A stretch of 64,000 nucleotides of DNA, from the NCBI GenBank assembly GCA_022710975.1, contig JAKLGA010000001.1:620001-684000 (forward strand), written 5' to 3'. How positions within the stretch are numbered: the stretch's first letter is position 1; each line of letters opens with the position of its first letter. Both the position numbers and the translations under genes were made by a program. This document shows positions 34,612 to 44,900 of this stretch, piece after piece. The notes below the pieces were generated by a model. The model was not told the DNA's origin, did no database searches, and was given only the letters and a program-made list of their open reading frames with translations. The DNA comes from Myxococcota bacterium (GTDB lineage: Bacteria > Myxococcota > B64-G9).

Positions 34612-35622
34612 ATGGCTATCCGTATCGGGATCAATGGGTTCGGGCGCATCGGTCGGATCGTCACCCGGGTCATCTACCAGCGCGGCCTGGCCGGGAAGTA
34701 CGAGGTCGTGCACATCAACGACATCAGCGAGCCCAAGACCCTGGCCCACCTGCTCAAGTACGACTCGGTGCACCGCACCTTCCCCCACGAGGTGAAGGCC
34801 CTGGAGAAGGGCATCGCCGTCGACGGCCGGACCATCGACGTGTCGGCCATCAAGGACCCGGCCGAGCTGCCCTGGGCGGCCAAGAAGGTGGACATCGTCC
34901 TGGAGTGCACCGGCAAGTTCCTCGACCGGGCCGGCGCCGACAAGCACATGAAGGCCGGCGCGCCCTACGTGTTCCTCTCCGCGCCCCCGAAGGACAAGGA
35001 CATCCCGGCCTTCGTGTTCGGGGTGAACCAGGCGAAGTTCGATCGGGCCAAGGACAAGGTGTTCTCCAACGCCTCCTGCACCACGAACTGCCTGGCCCCG
35101 ATGGCCAAGGTCGTGCATGAGACCTTCGGCATCGAGCATGGCCTGATGACCACCATCCACTCCTACACCAACGACCAGCGCGTGCTGGATCTCGAGCACA
35201 AGGATCTCCGGCGCGCCCGGGCGGCGGCGCTGAACATGATCCCCACCACCACGGGCGCGGCCAAGGCCGTGGGCATGGTGCTCCCGGAGCTCAACGGCAA
35301 GCTGGACGGCTTCTCCATGCGCGTGCCCACGCCCAACGTGTCGGTGGTGGATCTGGTGGCGGTGCTCGAGAAGGCGGCCACGGCCGAGGCCATCAACGAG
35401 GCGCTGCGCAAGGCCTCCGAGGGCAGCCTGAAGGGCATCCTGGGCTTCACCATGGAGCCGGTGGTCTCCAGCGACTTCCTGGGCGACGATCGCTCCTCCA
35501 TCGTGGACGGCTCGATGACCAAGGTGCTGCACGGCAACCTGGCCAAGATCCTCACCTGGTACGACAACGAGTGGGGCTTCTCCTGCCGCATGCTGGACAT
35601 GGTGGGGCACGTGGTCGGTTGA
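34612..35622 (+). CDS. gap: glyceraldehyde-3-phosphate dehydrogenase (type I)
   Basis: The 336-aa enzyme oxidises glyceraldehyde-3-phosphate to 1,3-bisphosphoglycerate with NAD. NAD motif [13 protein letters not shown] begins at residue 3. The catalytic Cys is C156 in [29 protein letters not shown] and [15 protein letters not shown] are the family signatures. Length is normal. It starts the operon gap-pgk-tpiA-secG, with 4 bp to pgk. Confidence 0.97.
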   Translation: MAIRIGINGFGRIGRIVTRVIYQRGLAGKYEVVHINDISEPKTLAHLLKYDSVHRTFPHEVKALEKGIAVDGRTIDVSAIKDPAELPWAAKKVDIVLECTGKFLDRAGADKHMKAGAPYVFLSAPPKDKDIPAFVFGVNQAKFDRAKDKVFSNASCTTNCLAPMAKVVHETFGIEHGLMTTIHSYTNDQRVLDLEHKDLRRARAAALNMIPTTTGAAKAVGMVLPELNGKLDGFSMRVPTPNVSVVDLVAVLEKAATAEAINEALRKASEGSLKGILGFTMEPVVSSDFLGDDRSSIVDGSMTKVLHGNLAKILTWYDNEWGFSCRMLDMVGHVVG

Positions 35623-35626
35623 GCGC

Positions 35627-36802
35627 ATGGGCGTCCGGTTCATCGAGGATCTGCCCATCACGGGCAAGCGCACCTTCATCCGGGTGGACCTCGACGTCCC
35701 CCTGAAGGACGGCCAGGTGTCCGACGACACCCGGGTGCGCGAGGCCCTGCCCACCATCCGCCACGCGGTGGCCCGGGGGGCGCGGGTGATCCTGGCCAGC
35801 CACCTCGGCCGGCCGCGCGCCAAGGTCCACGAGGGTCTGCGCCTCGAGCCGGTCGGCGCCAAGCTGGCCGAGCTGCTCGAGGTGGACATCATCGCCGCGG
35901 ACGACTGCATCGGCGACGGGGTGCGGAAGCTCTCCCAGGATCTCCGCGACGGACAGGTCCTGCTGCTCGAGAACCTGCGCTTCCACGCGGGGGAGGAGGC
36001 CAACGAGCCGGCCTTCGCCGAGCGCCTGGCCGCCCTGGCGGAGGTGTACGTCAACGACGCCTTCGGCAGCGCGCACCGCGCCTGCGCCTCCACGGTCGGG
36101 GCGCTGAAGCACTTCAAGCACCGGGGCGTCGGCTACCAGATGCGCAAGGAGCTGCGCTTCCTGGGGGAGACGCTGGTGAAACCCAACCACCCGTTCGTGG
36201 CGGTGGTGGGCGGGGCCCGGCTGTCCGAGCGGCTCGGCCTGCTGCAGAGCCTGCTCGCCCGGGCCGACGTCCTGCTGCTCGGCGGCGCCCTGGCCTGCAC
36301 CCTGCTGAAGGCGCGCGGGGTGGCGGTGGGCGCCTCCCTGGTGGAGCCGGACAAGGAGCGCGCCGCGCTCGAGTTCCTGGAGGCGGCCCGCGAGCGCAAG
36401 GTGGAGGTCGTGCTGCCCGAGGACCACGTGGTGGCCAGCGGCCCCGAGGCCACCCAGGGCGAGACCGTCGTGGGCGCCATCCCCGCCGGGGGCGTCGGCC
36501 TGGACATCGGCCCCCGCACCCTGGCGCGTTTCGAGCGGGCCCTGCAGGGCGCCCGCACGGTGTTCTGGACCGGCTCGCTGGGCATGTTCGAACGGCAGGC
36601 CTTCGCCGCCGGCACCCTGGGGATGGCCCGGGCGGTGGCCGGGGCGCAGGCGGTGAGCGTGGTGGGTGGCGGCCAGGCCGCGCTGGCCCTGGCGCAGGCG
36701 GGACTCGTGGACAGGGTGAGCCACGTGTCCACCGGCGGGGCCGCGAGCCTGGAGTACGTCGAGGGACGGATCCTGCCCGGCGTGGCGGCCCTGGAGGGCT
36801 GA
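35627..36802 (+). CDS. pgk: phosphoglycerate kinase
   Basis: The 391-aa enzyme makes ATP from 1,3-bisphosphoglycerate. Signatures are [47 protein letters not shown] and [14 protein letters not shown]. In the C-terminal half are [14 protein letters not shown] (a variant of the usual VxGGAKVxDK) and [17 protein letters not shown]. The lysine of the usual VSDK is replaced by Arg in this stretch. The length is normal, and the gene is 4 bp from gap and 32 bp from tpiA. Confidence 0.95.
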   Translation: MGVRFIEDLPITGKRTFIRVDLDVPLKDGQVSDDTRVREALPTIRHAVARGARVILASHLGRPRAKVHEGLRLEPVGAKLAELLEVDIIAADDCIGDGVRKLSQDLRDGQVLLLENLRFHAGEEANEPAFAERLAALAEVYVNDAFGSAHRACASTVGALKHFKHRGVGYQMRKELRFLGETLVKPNHPFVAVVGGARLSERLGLLQSLLARADVLLLGGALACTLLKARGVAVGASLVEPDKERAALEFLEAARERKVEVVLPEDHVVASGPEATQGETVVGAIPAGGVGLDIGPRTLARFERALQGARTVFWTGSLGMFERQAFAAGTLGMARAVAGAQAVSVVGGGQAALALAQAGLVDRVSHVSTGGAASLEYVEGRILPGVAALEG

Positions 36803-36834
36803 GCCGGCCGGGGCAGACAGAGAGCGAGGCGAGC

Positions 36835-37584
36835 ATGCGCAGGAAGTTCATCGCCGGCAACTGGAAGATGCACCTGCTGCCGCCCGAGGCGCGGGCGCTG
36901 GCCCGGGCGGTCAAGGAGCTGGCGGCGGGGCTGCCCCAGGTGGACGTCGCGGTGGCGCCCACCTTCGCCGGCCTGGCCGCGGTGGCCGAGGAGCTCAAGG
37001 GCAGCCGCGTGGGCCTGGCGGCGCAGAACTGCCACTGGGAGATCCAGGGGGCCTTCACCGGCGAGGTCTCGGCCGAGATGCTGCGCGCGCTGGGCGCGAC
37101 CCACGTGATCGTGGGCCACTCGGAGCGGCGCCAGCTCTTCGGCGAGACCGACGAGACGGTGAACAAGAAGACCCACGCCGCCCACCGGGCGGGCCTGAAG
37201 CCCATCGTGTGCGTGGGCGAGACCCTGGCCGAGCGCGAGGCGGGCCGCACCCTCGAGGTGGTCGAGCGCCAGGTGCGCGGCGCGCTGCGCGAGGTGGCCC
37301 CGGAGCGCATGCCCCAGCTCACCCTGGCGTACGAGCCCGTGTGGGCCATCGGCACCGGCAAGGTTGCCAGCCCGGCCCAGGCCCAGGAGGTCCACGCCCG
37401 GCTGCGAGAGCTCCTGGGGGAGCTCTACGGCCGCGGGCTGGCCTCCGAGGTGCGGCTCCAGTACGGCGGTTCGGTGAAACCCGACAACGTGAAGGACCTG
37501 ATGGCCCAGCCCGACATCGACGGCGCCCTGGTGGGCGGGGCGAGCCTGAAGGCGGATAGCTTCGCCGCGTTGCTTCGCATGTGA
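36835..37584 (+). CDS. tpiA: triosephosphate isomerase
   Basis: The 249-aa enzyme interconverts dihydroxyacetone phosphate and glyceraldehyde-3-phosphate. Catalytic residues are visible: K11 in AGNWKMH, H95 in VGHSERR and E167 in [12 protein letters not shown]. The phosphate loop YGGSVKPDN and GGASLK are present. It completes the glycolytic trio ahead of secG, a gene order common in bacteria. Confidence 0.97.
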   Translation: MRRKFIAGNWKMHLLPPEARALARAVKELAAGLPQVDVAVAPTFAGLAAVAEELKGSRVGLAAQNCHWEIQGAFTGEVSAEMLRALGATHVIVGHSERRQLFGETDETVNKKTHAAHRAGLKPIVCVGETLAEREAGRTLEVVERQVRGALREVAPERMPQLTLAYEPVWAIGTGKVASPAQAQEVHARLRELLGELYGRGLASEVRLQYGGSVKPDNVKDLMAQPDIDGALVGGASLKADSFAALLRM

Positions 37585-37606
37585 CAGCGGCGGGAGGAAC
37601 GATCCC

Positions 37607-38068
37607 ATGTACGTCTTGATCGTGGTCCTGTATGTGTTCTGCTCCCTGTTCCTGATCATGGTGGTGCTGCTGCAGCAGGGCAAGGGCTCCGGGATGGGCG
37701 CTGCCTTCGGCGGGGCCAGCAACACGCTCTTCGGCGCGCGCGGTCAGGTGACGCCCCTGCAGAAGATCACCACCATCTCGGCGGTGCTGTTCATGGCGCT
37801 GTCGGTGATCCTGACCTCCTTCTCCACCGGTGCCTCCTCGGACCTGGCCGGAGAGGAGGGCGAGGTGCCCGCCGGCCAGGAGGAGGGGCTGCAGCCGGCC
37901 GACCAGGGCGGCAGCATGGGCACGAGCCAGCCGGGCGACGCCAAGCCGGCCGAGGCGCCGATCGACGCCCAGCCGGTGGACGCCCCGAAGCCGGTCGAGG
38001 CGCCGAAGCCCGCCGAGGCCCCCGCGCCGGCTCCCGCCCCCGCGCCTGCGCCCGCTCCCGCGCCCTGA
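37607..38068 (+). CDS. secG: preprotein translocase subunit SecG with Ala/Pro-rich tail
   Basis: The 153-aa protein has the two SecG membrane spans (YVLIVVLYVFCSLFLIMVVL, and ITTISAVLFMALSVIL) with the family motif QQGKGSGMGAAFGGASNTLFG between them. SecG is a non-essential subunit of the SecYEG channel. Beyond residue 80 the protein carries an acidic, then Ala/Pro-rich, low-complexity tail ending in repeated AP dipeptides, so it is about twice the minimal SecG length. Confidence 0.93.
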   Translation: MYVLIVVLYVFCSLFLIMVVLLQQGKGSGMGAAFGGASNTLFGARGQVTPLQKITTISAVLFMALSVILTSFSTGASSDLAGEEGEVPAGQEEGLQPADQGGSMGTSQPGDAKPAEAPIDAQPVDAPKPVEAPKPAEAPAPAPAPAPAPAPAP

Positions 38069-38071
38069 TCA

Positions 38072-38110
38072 GACCGATCCGACCGATCGGTCGGATCCGT
38101 CGGATCGGTC
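38072..38110. terminator. long perfect inverted repeat between convergent secG and exbD
   Basis: GACCGATCCGAC (38072-38083) and GTCGGATCGGTC (38099-38110) form a 12-bp stem. The inner bases form an overlapping 22-bp perfect palindrome (38076-38097). Placement between two stop codons suits a bidirectional terminator, although there is no T-run. The unit resembles the GATCSGAC repeats of the Gly-Ser-Asp linker at 16.6 kb. Confidence 0.6.
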
Positions 38111-38125
38111 CACGCTGAAAAGCTG

Positions 38126-38590
38126 TCAGCCGCCCGAGGGCTCGGGCGCGTCGGACTTGGCGCCGGGGATCTGGAACTTCTCGCCTTCCTTGAGGGTGAT
38201 GACGGCCATCTTCTCCAGGCCGGCGTTGCGCACCGTGTCCACCACCTTGACCGAGTCGCCGTAGTTGGCGTCCGGGTCGATGTTCAGGAAGATGGTCTTC
38301 TCCCGGCGGTTGCGGAAGATGTCGTCCAGCGACTTGCGCAGCTGGGCCAGCTCGACTTCCTTGGTGTTCAGGTAGACGTGCTTGTCGCGGGTGAAGGTGA
38401 GCACCACCTGATCCTGGGTCACGTCCGGCGGGAGGTCCACCTCGGCCTTCTTGGGGACCTCCAGGCGGTGCTGCATCATCATCAGCGGGGTGACCACCAT
38501 GAAGATGATGAGCAGCACCAGCAGGACGTCGATCAGCGGCGTCACGTTCATCTCGGAGTTGACGCCCTTGGCACCTACTTGCATCGACAT
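38126..38590 (-). CDS. ExbD/TolR-family protein, second copy
   Basis: The 154-aa protein has one N-terminal membrane span with the proton-path Asp (NVTPLIDVLLVLLIIFMVVTP) and a periplasmic domain (VVLTFTRDKHVYLNTKEV, FLNIDPDANYGDSVKVVD). ExbD works with ExbB to use the proton gradient to drive TonB. It lies 4 bp after the first exbD. Paired exbD genes are common in Bacteroidetes and Deltaproteobacteria and may form heteromers. Confidence 0.93.
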   Translation of the reverse strand: MSMQVGAKGVNSEMNVTPLIDVLLVLLIIFMVVTPLMMMQHRLEVPKKAEVDLPPDVTQDQVVLTFTRDKHVYLNTKEVELAQLRKSLDDIFRNRREKTIFLNIDPDANYGDSVKVVDTVRNAGLEKMAVITLKEGEKFQIPGAKSDAPEPSGG

Positions 38591-38594
38591 GGGG

Positions 38595-39038
38595 CTAGGC
38601 CCCCTCTTTGGTCTTGATCTCTTCGGTGGCCAGCTTGACCTGCTGGAACCCCGACTCGTGGCACATCTGCATCACCTTGCGCACCGCGCCGTAGGTCAGG
38701 CGCTGGTCGCCCTTGAGGTAGATCTCCCGGCCGGGGTCCTTGCGCAGCTCGTCCGCCAGGCGGGTGCGCAGGCCCTCTTCGTCCACCAGGCCCTGGCCCA
38801 GGTACAGGTTGAAGTCGAAGGTCGCGCCGCGCTTCACGTACTCGACGGAGACGACCAGATCCTTGCCGTCGTCGTTCTGCTTCTCGGGCATGGCGACCTG
38901 CGGCAGCATGACCGCCTTGCCGCGCTGGAGCATGGGGGTGATCACCATGAAGATGATCATCAGCACCAGCATCACGTCGACCAGGGGGGTGACGTTGATG
39001 GTGGCGTTGAGCTCCTTGCTCCCCAGCTGCATCGACAT
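38595..39038 (-). CDS. ExbD/TolR-family protein, first copy
   Basis: The 147-aa protein has the same layout as its neighbour: NVTPLVDVMLVLMIIFMVITP with the membrane Asp, then a periplasmic domain with DLVVSVEYVKRGATFDF and EIYLKGDQRLTYGAVRKVM. The two copies share the N-terminal span but differ in the periplasmic half, so each may touch a different partner. It lies 31 bp after exbB. Confidence 0.93.
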   Translation of the reverse strand: MSMQLGSKELNATINVTPLVDVMLVLMIIFMVITPMLQRGKAVMLPQVAMPEKQNDDGKDLVVSVEYVKRGATFDFNLYLGQGLVDEEGLRTRLADELRKDPGREIYLKGDQRLTYGAVRKVMQMCHESGFQQVKLATEEIKTKEGA

Positions 39039-39069
39039 GGGAAGCCCTCCTCGCGCCCCGCGGGGCGCC

Positions 39070-39738
39070 TCAGGCGGCCTTGGCCGACTGCTTGATCAGC
39101 AGGTCCAGGACCTCGGTGGCCGACTCGCGCGTGTCCACGGCCAGCGACTCCACCTTCGAGGTGAAGTAGTTGTAGACCATGACCGCCACGATGGCCACGC
39201 CGATGCCCACCGCGGTGGTGATGAGCGCCTCGGCGATGCCGCCGGCCACCGCGCCCAGGCCGCCGCCGCCCTCGCGGGCCATGCCCTGGAAGGAGTTGAT
39301 GATGCCGAACACGGTGCCGAACAGCCCCACGAACGGGGAGGTCGAGCCCACCGTGGCCAGGCCGCCCAGGCCGCGCCGCAGCAGCGCCATCTGGCGATCG
39401 CTGGTCTTGTCGATGGCCCGGTTCACCGCGTCCATCACGTCGTAGCCGGTCTTGCCCTCGGAGCGCACGTACTCGCCCAGGCCGGCCTTGATGATGCGCG
39501 CGATGTGGCTGCCCTCGAAGCCGGAGGCGGCCTCGGCGGCGGCCTTGTAGTCCTTCTTCTCCAGCAGGCCGCGGATGAGCTGGGCGTACTTGCGCGACTG
39601 GCTCTTGGCCTTGGCGAACACGATCATGCGCTCCGCGGCCACGCCGATCACGTAGATCGACATGATGCCCAGGACGATGACCACGACCTTGGCGATGACG
39701 CCCATCTGGGCCCACATCTGAGTCAGGGTGAAATCCAT
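39070..39738 (-). CDS. ExbB/TolQ/MotA-family proton-channel protein
   Basis: The 222-aa protein starts at the ATG at 39738 behind GAGGAGG. It has three membrane spans: near residues 12-32, then 125-150 (GSTSPFVGLFGTVFGIINSF, the conserved ExbB core) and 165-190 (AEALITTAVGIGVAIVAVMV). With the two ExbD proteins it would form the motor for the adjacent TonB. Confidence 0.93.
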   Translation of the reverse strand: MDFTLTQMWAQMGVIAKVVVIVLGIMSIYVIGVAAERMIVFAKAKSQSRKYAQLIRGLLEKKDYKAAAEAASGFEGSHIARIIKAGLGEYVRSEGKTGYDVMDAVNRAIDKTSDRQMALLRRGLGGLATVGSTSPFVGLFGTVFGIINSFQGMAREGGGGLGAVAGGIAEALITTAVGIGVAIVAVMVYNYFTSKVESLAVDTRESATEVLDLLIKQSAKAA

Positions 39739-39804
39739 ACTTGGCCTCCTCACGACCTCACGCGACCGGGTTTGCGCGCCAGGGGTTGGGACGGATGCGT
39801 ATCC

Positions 39805-40563
39805 TCACTCGAGCTTGAACACGAACTTGTAGACCGTGTAGGTGCCCACCGGGCGCCCGTTGACCATGTGGGGCGCGAACTTCCAGGTGGCCAGCGCCTC
39901 GCGGATCGCCGGCTCGAAGTGCTTGTCCGTCTTCAGGAAGGTCACGTCCGCCACCTTGCCCTCGGGGGTGATGAAGATCTTGGCCACGACCACCGCCTCC
40001 AGGCCTGCGGCCCGGGCGATGCGCGGGTATTCGGGCTGGGCGCCGGACACGAGGCGTTTCACCAGGACCTCGGGCGCCTGGTACTCGGGCTTGGGCGGGG
40101 GAGGCGGGGGCGGGGGCGGAGGCGGGGGCGCCTCCATCTCTCCGCCGATCACGCCGCCGACCACGCCGCCGACCACGCCGCCCTCGACGCCGCCCTCGAC
40201 GCCGTCGTCCAGGCCCTCCTCGGGCACCTCGGGCTCCTTGGGCTTCTCGGAGGGGATCTCCTTGGGCGCCAGGAACTCGCGGATCTTCGGCTCGACCTTG
40301 GGCTGCTCGATCTTGGTCTCCTTGGGCTTGGAGCGCTTCTTGGGCGGGGGCGGGGGCGGGGGCGGCGGCGGCAGCGAGGCGAAGTCGACGAAGGTGATGG
40401 TGACCGGCGGCGCCGGCATGACCTCGACCCGCAGGTGATCCAGGAACAGCACGACGCCCAGCAGCGCCCCGTGCATGAACACGGAGCCGACCAGCACCTT
40501 GCTCATGCGCCTGGTGCGGGTCTCCTGCTTCTCGGTGAATGACTCGAGCATGGCTTCCACCAT
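39805..40563 (-). CDS. tonB: TonB-family energy-transducing protein
   Basis: The 252-aa protein has a short cytoplasmic N-terminus, one membrane span (about 24-42), and a periplasmic linker with two proline tracts. Between the tracts lies an unusual Gly/Val segment (EGGVEGGVVGGVVGG). The C-terminal TonB domain (about 170-252) has PEYPRIARAAGLEAVVVAKI, FITPEGKVADVTFL and FAPHMVNGRPVGTY. Start is uncertain between 40563 and the ATG at 40551, which sits behind GGTGG. It is in an operon with exbB and two exbD genes and opposite a TonB-dependent transporter. Confidence 0.93.
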   Translation of the reverse strand: MVEAMLESFTEKQETRTRRMSKVLVGSVFMHGALLGVVLFLDHLRVEVMPAPPVTITFVDFASLPPPPPPPPPPKKRSKPKETKIEQPKVEPKIREFLAPKEIPSEKPKEPEVPEEGLDDGVEGGVEGGVVGGVVGGVIGGEMEAPPPPPPPPPPPPKPEYQAPEVLVKRLVSGAQPEYPRIARAAGLEAVVVAKIFITPEGKVADVTFLKTDKHFEPAIREALATWKFAPHMVNGRPVGTYTVYKFVFKLE

Positions 40564-40623
40564 CCCGCGCTGCGCTCGACCGGGCCGCGGCCCGTCGAGG
40601 AAGGAAGTGCGCCCAACCTCGCT

Positions 40624-41658
40624 TCAGTTGGACGGCTTCCCGCCCTGCTCCGATCCGCTCCCCGCCGGGGCGGCCTCCGGCCCGGACGCCGGCGCCCCCG
40701 GGGCCGCCGCGCCGCCCTTGGCGGCCTCCTCGGCCTGCTTGCGCTCCAGCATGATCTCGCCGGCCGTCTTGCGCAGCTCGAACGCCCGGTTCTGGGAGAA
40801 GAACCTGGACTGCTCGTCCGGCTCCAGGCCGACCCGCTTCAGGTACAGGAGGTTCGCGTAGATCATGGCCTCGGCGTACTTGTCCTTGAGCTTGATCGCC
40901 CGCAGGCAGGCCTCGGTGCCCTGATCGGCCAGCTTGAGCGCGTCCACGCCCTTCACCCGGTCGGGCTGGTAGTGCAGCAGGTTCCAGGCGTAGGTGCCCA
41001 CCTCGTAGAAGAGCGTGGCCTTCTTCTCCTGATCCTGCACGGTCTCGGCCCGCCTCCAGTACCACTCCAGCGCGGCCTGGGTCTGCTTGCTCTTGTCGGC
41101 GATGATGGCCAGGATCTTCATCGTCTCGATGTCGTCCTTCTTCTCGTCCAGCTTGGCCTGGAAGAAGGCCACCGCGTCCTCGTAGCGCCGGCAGTCGATG
41201 AACAGGGTGATCAGGTACTGGCGGGCCTCGTGATCCTGGGGGTCCTGCTTGAGCATGTCGAGGAAGGTGCTCAGCGCCTTGTCGGCCAGCTCCTTCTCGA
41301 ACGGCGCGGACTTGAGCAGCGTCTTGATGCGGAACACCTTGGCGCTGTCGTCCCCGGGCACCTTCTGCAGGTGTCTCTCGAAGGCCTCGACGGCGGCCTT
41401 GGCCGCGGCGCGATCCTCGGGTTTCTCGGAGGCCGGGTCGTACACGCTGAAGTACGCGTACCCCAGGTTGAGGTACAGGTTGGGGGTCTCCGGATCGAGC
41501 TTCAGGGCCTCCTCGTACTTCAGGATGGCCGTCCGGTAGTCCGAGGCCAGGTAGGCCTCGTTGCCCTCGCGGGCCAGGGAGCGGGCCTCGATGACCGTGC
41601 AGCCCGTGGTCAGCAGGCCGGCACCCCAGAGTGCCAGGATTGGCCAGCAGCTACGCAC
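40624..41658 (-). CDS. TPR lipoprotein leading the TonB operon
   Basis: The 344-aa product has a lipobox LTTGC with C20. It contains several TPR units between residues 28 and 270 (AREGNEAYLASDYRTAILKY, YLNLGYAYFSVYDP, YEDAVAFFQAKLDE). The tail is Ala/Gly/Pro-rich. It is probably anchored in the outer membrane facing the periplasm. It is first in the operon with TonB, ExbB and ExbD, so it may act as a scaffold for the transporter system (inference). Confidence 0.88.
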   Translation of the reverse strand: MRSCWPILALWGAGLLTTGCTVIEARSLAREGNEAYLASDYRTAILKYEEALKLDPETPNLYLNLGYAYFSVYDPASEKPEDRAAAKAAVEAFERHLQKVPGDDSAKVFRIKTLLKSAPFEKELADKALSTFLDMLKQDPQDHEARQYLITLFIDCRRYEDAVAFFQAKLDEKKDDIETMKILAIIADKSKQTQAALEWYWRRAETVQDQEKKATLFYEVGTYAWNLLHYQPDRVKGVDALKLADQGTEACLRAIKLKDKYAEAMIYANLLYLKRVGLEPDEQSRFFSQNRAFELRKTAGEIMLERKQAEEAAKGGAAAPGAPASGPEAAPAGSGSEQGGKPSN

Positions 41659-41950
41659 CGCGCTCTCCTTCGCTTGCCCCAGCGCGTCCAGTCGAGGGGG
41701 GCCGTCAGGCCCTTTCCCTTAACGGGTTTTTTTCCGGGGTGCAAGACAATTCTGTGACACGCCCGGAGCCCCTGGCGCGGCGCGGAACACCGCGAGGCAG
41801 CTCGAAATTCCCGGAATCATTTTTTCCTTGCAGGGTTGCTGGGCTTCATGGTAGCAGCTTACCGCCGATGACGTTTCCGTGACAGAGCGCGGGTGAGCCC
41901 GCGCGCACATGCTTTGAATGGGGTTCGACCTAACACTCCTGGAGGCCATG
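41659..41950. other. divergent intergenic region of the TonB/transporter block, 292 bp
   Basis: The gap is less GC-rich than its surroundings. It contains T-runs at 41725-41732 and 41819-41825, a run of GTGACA-type words (41754 and 41879), and no gene. It must hold the promoters of both the TonB operon and the lipoprotein-transporter operon, which suggests coordinated control, but I cannot identify a convincing -35/-10 pair. Confidence 0.4.
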
Positions 41951-44900
41951 ATGAACGGAGCGATCAGAAAGTGGGCCCTGGCTTCGCTCGCGGGCTTGGT
42001 GCTCGTGCCCCTGTGGGCATGTGACACCGAGTACGATCCGGAGGGCGTGCTGAAGTACGTCGAGGTGCGGGGCACCATCCGCATCCCCGGCGCGCTCAAC
42101 CCGCTGCTGCCCTCCGAGGCAACGGCCGGAGCGACGGTCCCGGGCGCTGAGCCATACAACTGCACGAGCGCGGACACCGCGATCGCCAACGCTGCCCCGC
42201 TGCCCATGGTCGTCGCGGACCAGCCTGCCCTGCAGGTCAAGGGCGCGATCACGCCGATGTACCAGGGTGGGTGGTGCGACATCGCAACCGTCTGGTACAA
42301 GTTCAGGGTCGACAAGAAGTCGAGCCTGTCGGTGAGGACCGAGTGGGCCAGCGCCAACGATGGCTACGTGACCGGGCTGTACGTGATCCCGGACGGCCAG
42401 GCGGCAAACGCCACCAACGCAGCCTTCGTGACCTGGGATCTCAGCGGCGTCAGCCCGACCGTGCTGAACGTGGTTGCCAACCCCAACAGCACCTACTACA
42501 TCCGGCTTCTGAAGTGGTACTACGGGGATGGTCCGGTGGACTACACCCTCTCGCTCTCGGCCGTGTCGGGCGTGGTGGTGGGCAAGGTGCTGATCGGCCT
42601 GTACGGCGACCCCGAGCCCTACAAGATCGTCCCGGGCAACTACGCCAACACGGACGACCTCGAGGGCTTCGCGGATCGCGGCGACCCCAAGCACCCCATG
42701 GGCGGCACCACGGTGAGCGGGCTGCAGGTGGATCCGGTCACCGGCGACATGACCGGCTGGTACGACGGCCTGCTGGTGCCCGAGATCGGGTGCCGCGAAG
42801 ACAGCGACTGCACCCCGGCCACCTGCGACACGATCTCGGGCTACTGCCGCTACTACGTGTTCGCCTACGCGGACAACGACGGCAGCCACCTGCTGAACTT
42901 CGCCATGAATGGACCGCCTGGCTCGGCCGACTTCGTGATGGACGGCACCCTGCCGGTGCCTGACGACAAGGTGGACTTCGACAAGGGCTGGAAGCTCTAC
43001 ACCATGCGCGAGCTGGTGATCGGCGGGACCGTGGCCGACTCCGACTTCGACAGCGTCGAGGACGGCGACCGCAACGGCGACGGGCTGCCCGACGACAACT
43101 GCCCGGCCGCCTACAACCTGGACCAGGCCGACGCGGACGGGGACGGCGTGGGCGACGTGTGCGACAACTGCCTCGACACCCCGAACCCCGCCCAGGACAA
43201 CTGGGACGGGGTGGGCCCCGGCGACGTCTGCAACGGCGCGCTGGACAGCGACGGGGACGACGTGGAGTATCGCCCGGCGGAGACCGAGAAGGGCGACAAC
43301 TGCCCCGAGGCCGCCAACCCCGAGCAGGCCGATCTGGACAACGACGGGCTGGGCGACGAGTGCGACGCGGACGCGGACAACGACAACGTGCCCAACGAGT
43401 CCGACAACTGCGAGCTCGCCGGCAACGCGGACCAGGCCGACGCGGACGGGGACAGCGCGGGCGACGCGTGCGACAACTGCCGCGGGCCGATGCTGGCCTG
43501 CCTGGACACGGACCCGGTCGGCGACCGGGTGTTCGACAACCCGCGCCTGGAGTGGGACGCCGCCTGGGCGGCCTGTGAGCGCCTTTCCAGCTACACCCAG
43601 GCCGAGTGCGGGCAGCTGAACACCCGCTGCCTGGAGACCGCCTGCGGCGACTGCGCCGAGGGCGGGGTGGACTGCCTGGCCTTCTCCGGCTGCAGCGAGG
43701 CGAGCGTCGCGGCCTGCGAGGCGGCGCTCGGCGCCTGCATCGCCAAGTGCGACCGGTTCCCGGCCGAGCTCGAGGGAGATCAGGACGACTGCTACAAGCG
43801 CTGCGAGTCCACCCGCGACCGCTGCGTGGACGAGGGCGCCTGCAGCCGCCAGAAGTACGACCGCTGCACCACCTGCATGGGCGTGTGCACCGAGCTGTGC
43901 TCCGGCTACGACGGCCTGTGCCAGGCCTACGGCGCGGACTGCGGCGCGAGCTGCGCGGTGGGCAACCCGGACCAGGCCGACAACGACGGGGACGGCATCG
44001 GCGACGCGTGCGACGCCGACGACGACAACGACGGCACCCTGGACGCCGACGAGGCCAGCGGGCTGTGCCAGATGTTCCCGAACGGCACGGCCGACGCCGA
44101 CGGCGACCTGATCCCGGACGACTGCGACGTGTGCACCAACGAGTACGACCCGGACCAGGACGACGCCGACGGCGACTTCTGGGGCGATCTGTGTGACAAC
44201 TGCCCGGACGTCGCGAACGACCAGGCCGACACCGACGGCGACCTCCTGGGCGACGCCTGTGACCCCGACCTGGACGACGACGGCGTGCTGAACGCCGCGG
44301 ACGACTGCCCCGCGGTCTTCAACGGGCTCCCGGCGTGCGCGGCCGACGAGGACTGCGCCGGCGCCGGCGCGCTGTGCAACATCGACGGCGACCCCGCCAC
44401 CACGGACTTCTGCACCGGCCAGCGCGACACGGACGCCGACGGCTTCGGCGACGCCTGCGACGTGTGCCCGGCGGTGGCCGACGCGGCCCAGGCCGACGGC
44501 GACGAGGACGGGGTGGGCGACGCCTGCGATAACTGCGCGGCCATCGGGAACGGGCGCCCGGCCTGCAGCCTCACGAGCACGTGCGGATCCGCGTCCGGCC
44601 TGTGCCTCGCGCGGACGGAGGCCTGCGGCTACGCCGCCTGGCTGTGCATGGTCCCGACCGGCTCCGCGGACGGCGTGTGCGTGGAGCAGCAGAACAGCGA
44701 CGGGTTCGGGGCCGTGACCACGGACCTGCTCGGCGATGAGTGCGATCCGGACGACGACGGGGACGGCGTGTGCGATCCGGGCGTGGTCGTCTCCGGCTGC
44801 AGCGGCGCGGACAACTGCCCGACCATCGCCAACGCCAGCCAGGCCGACGAGAACGGCGACGGGGTCGGCGATGCCTGCTCCGATGACGCCGATCTCGACG

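Noticed and set aside
38039-38068. Frameshift at the Ala/Pro-rich end of secG
   Set aside because: The tail stays in frame to a normal stop, and similar low-complexity tails exist in SecG of other high-GC bacteria.
41725-41732. T-run as a terminator for the TPR lipoprotein or TonB operon
   Set aside because: It lies upstream of the operon, and no stable GC-rich stem directly precedes it in the correct orientation.
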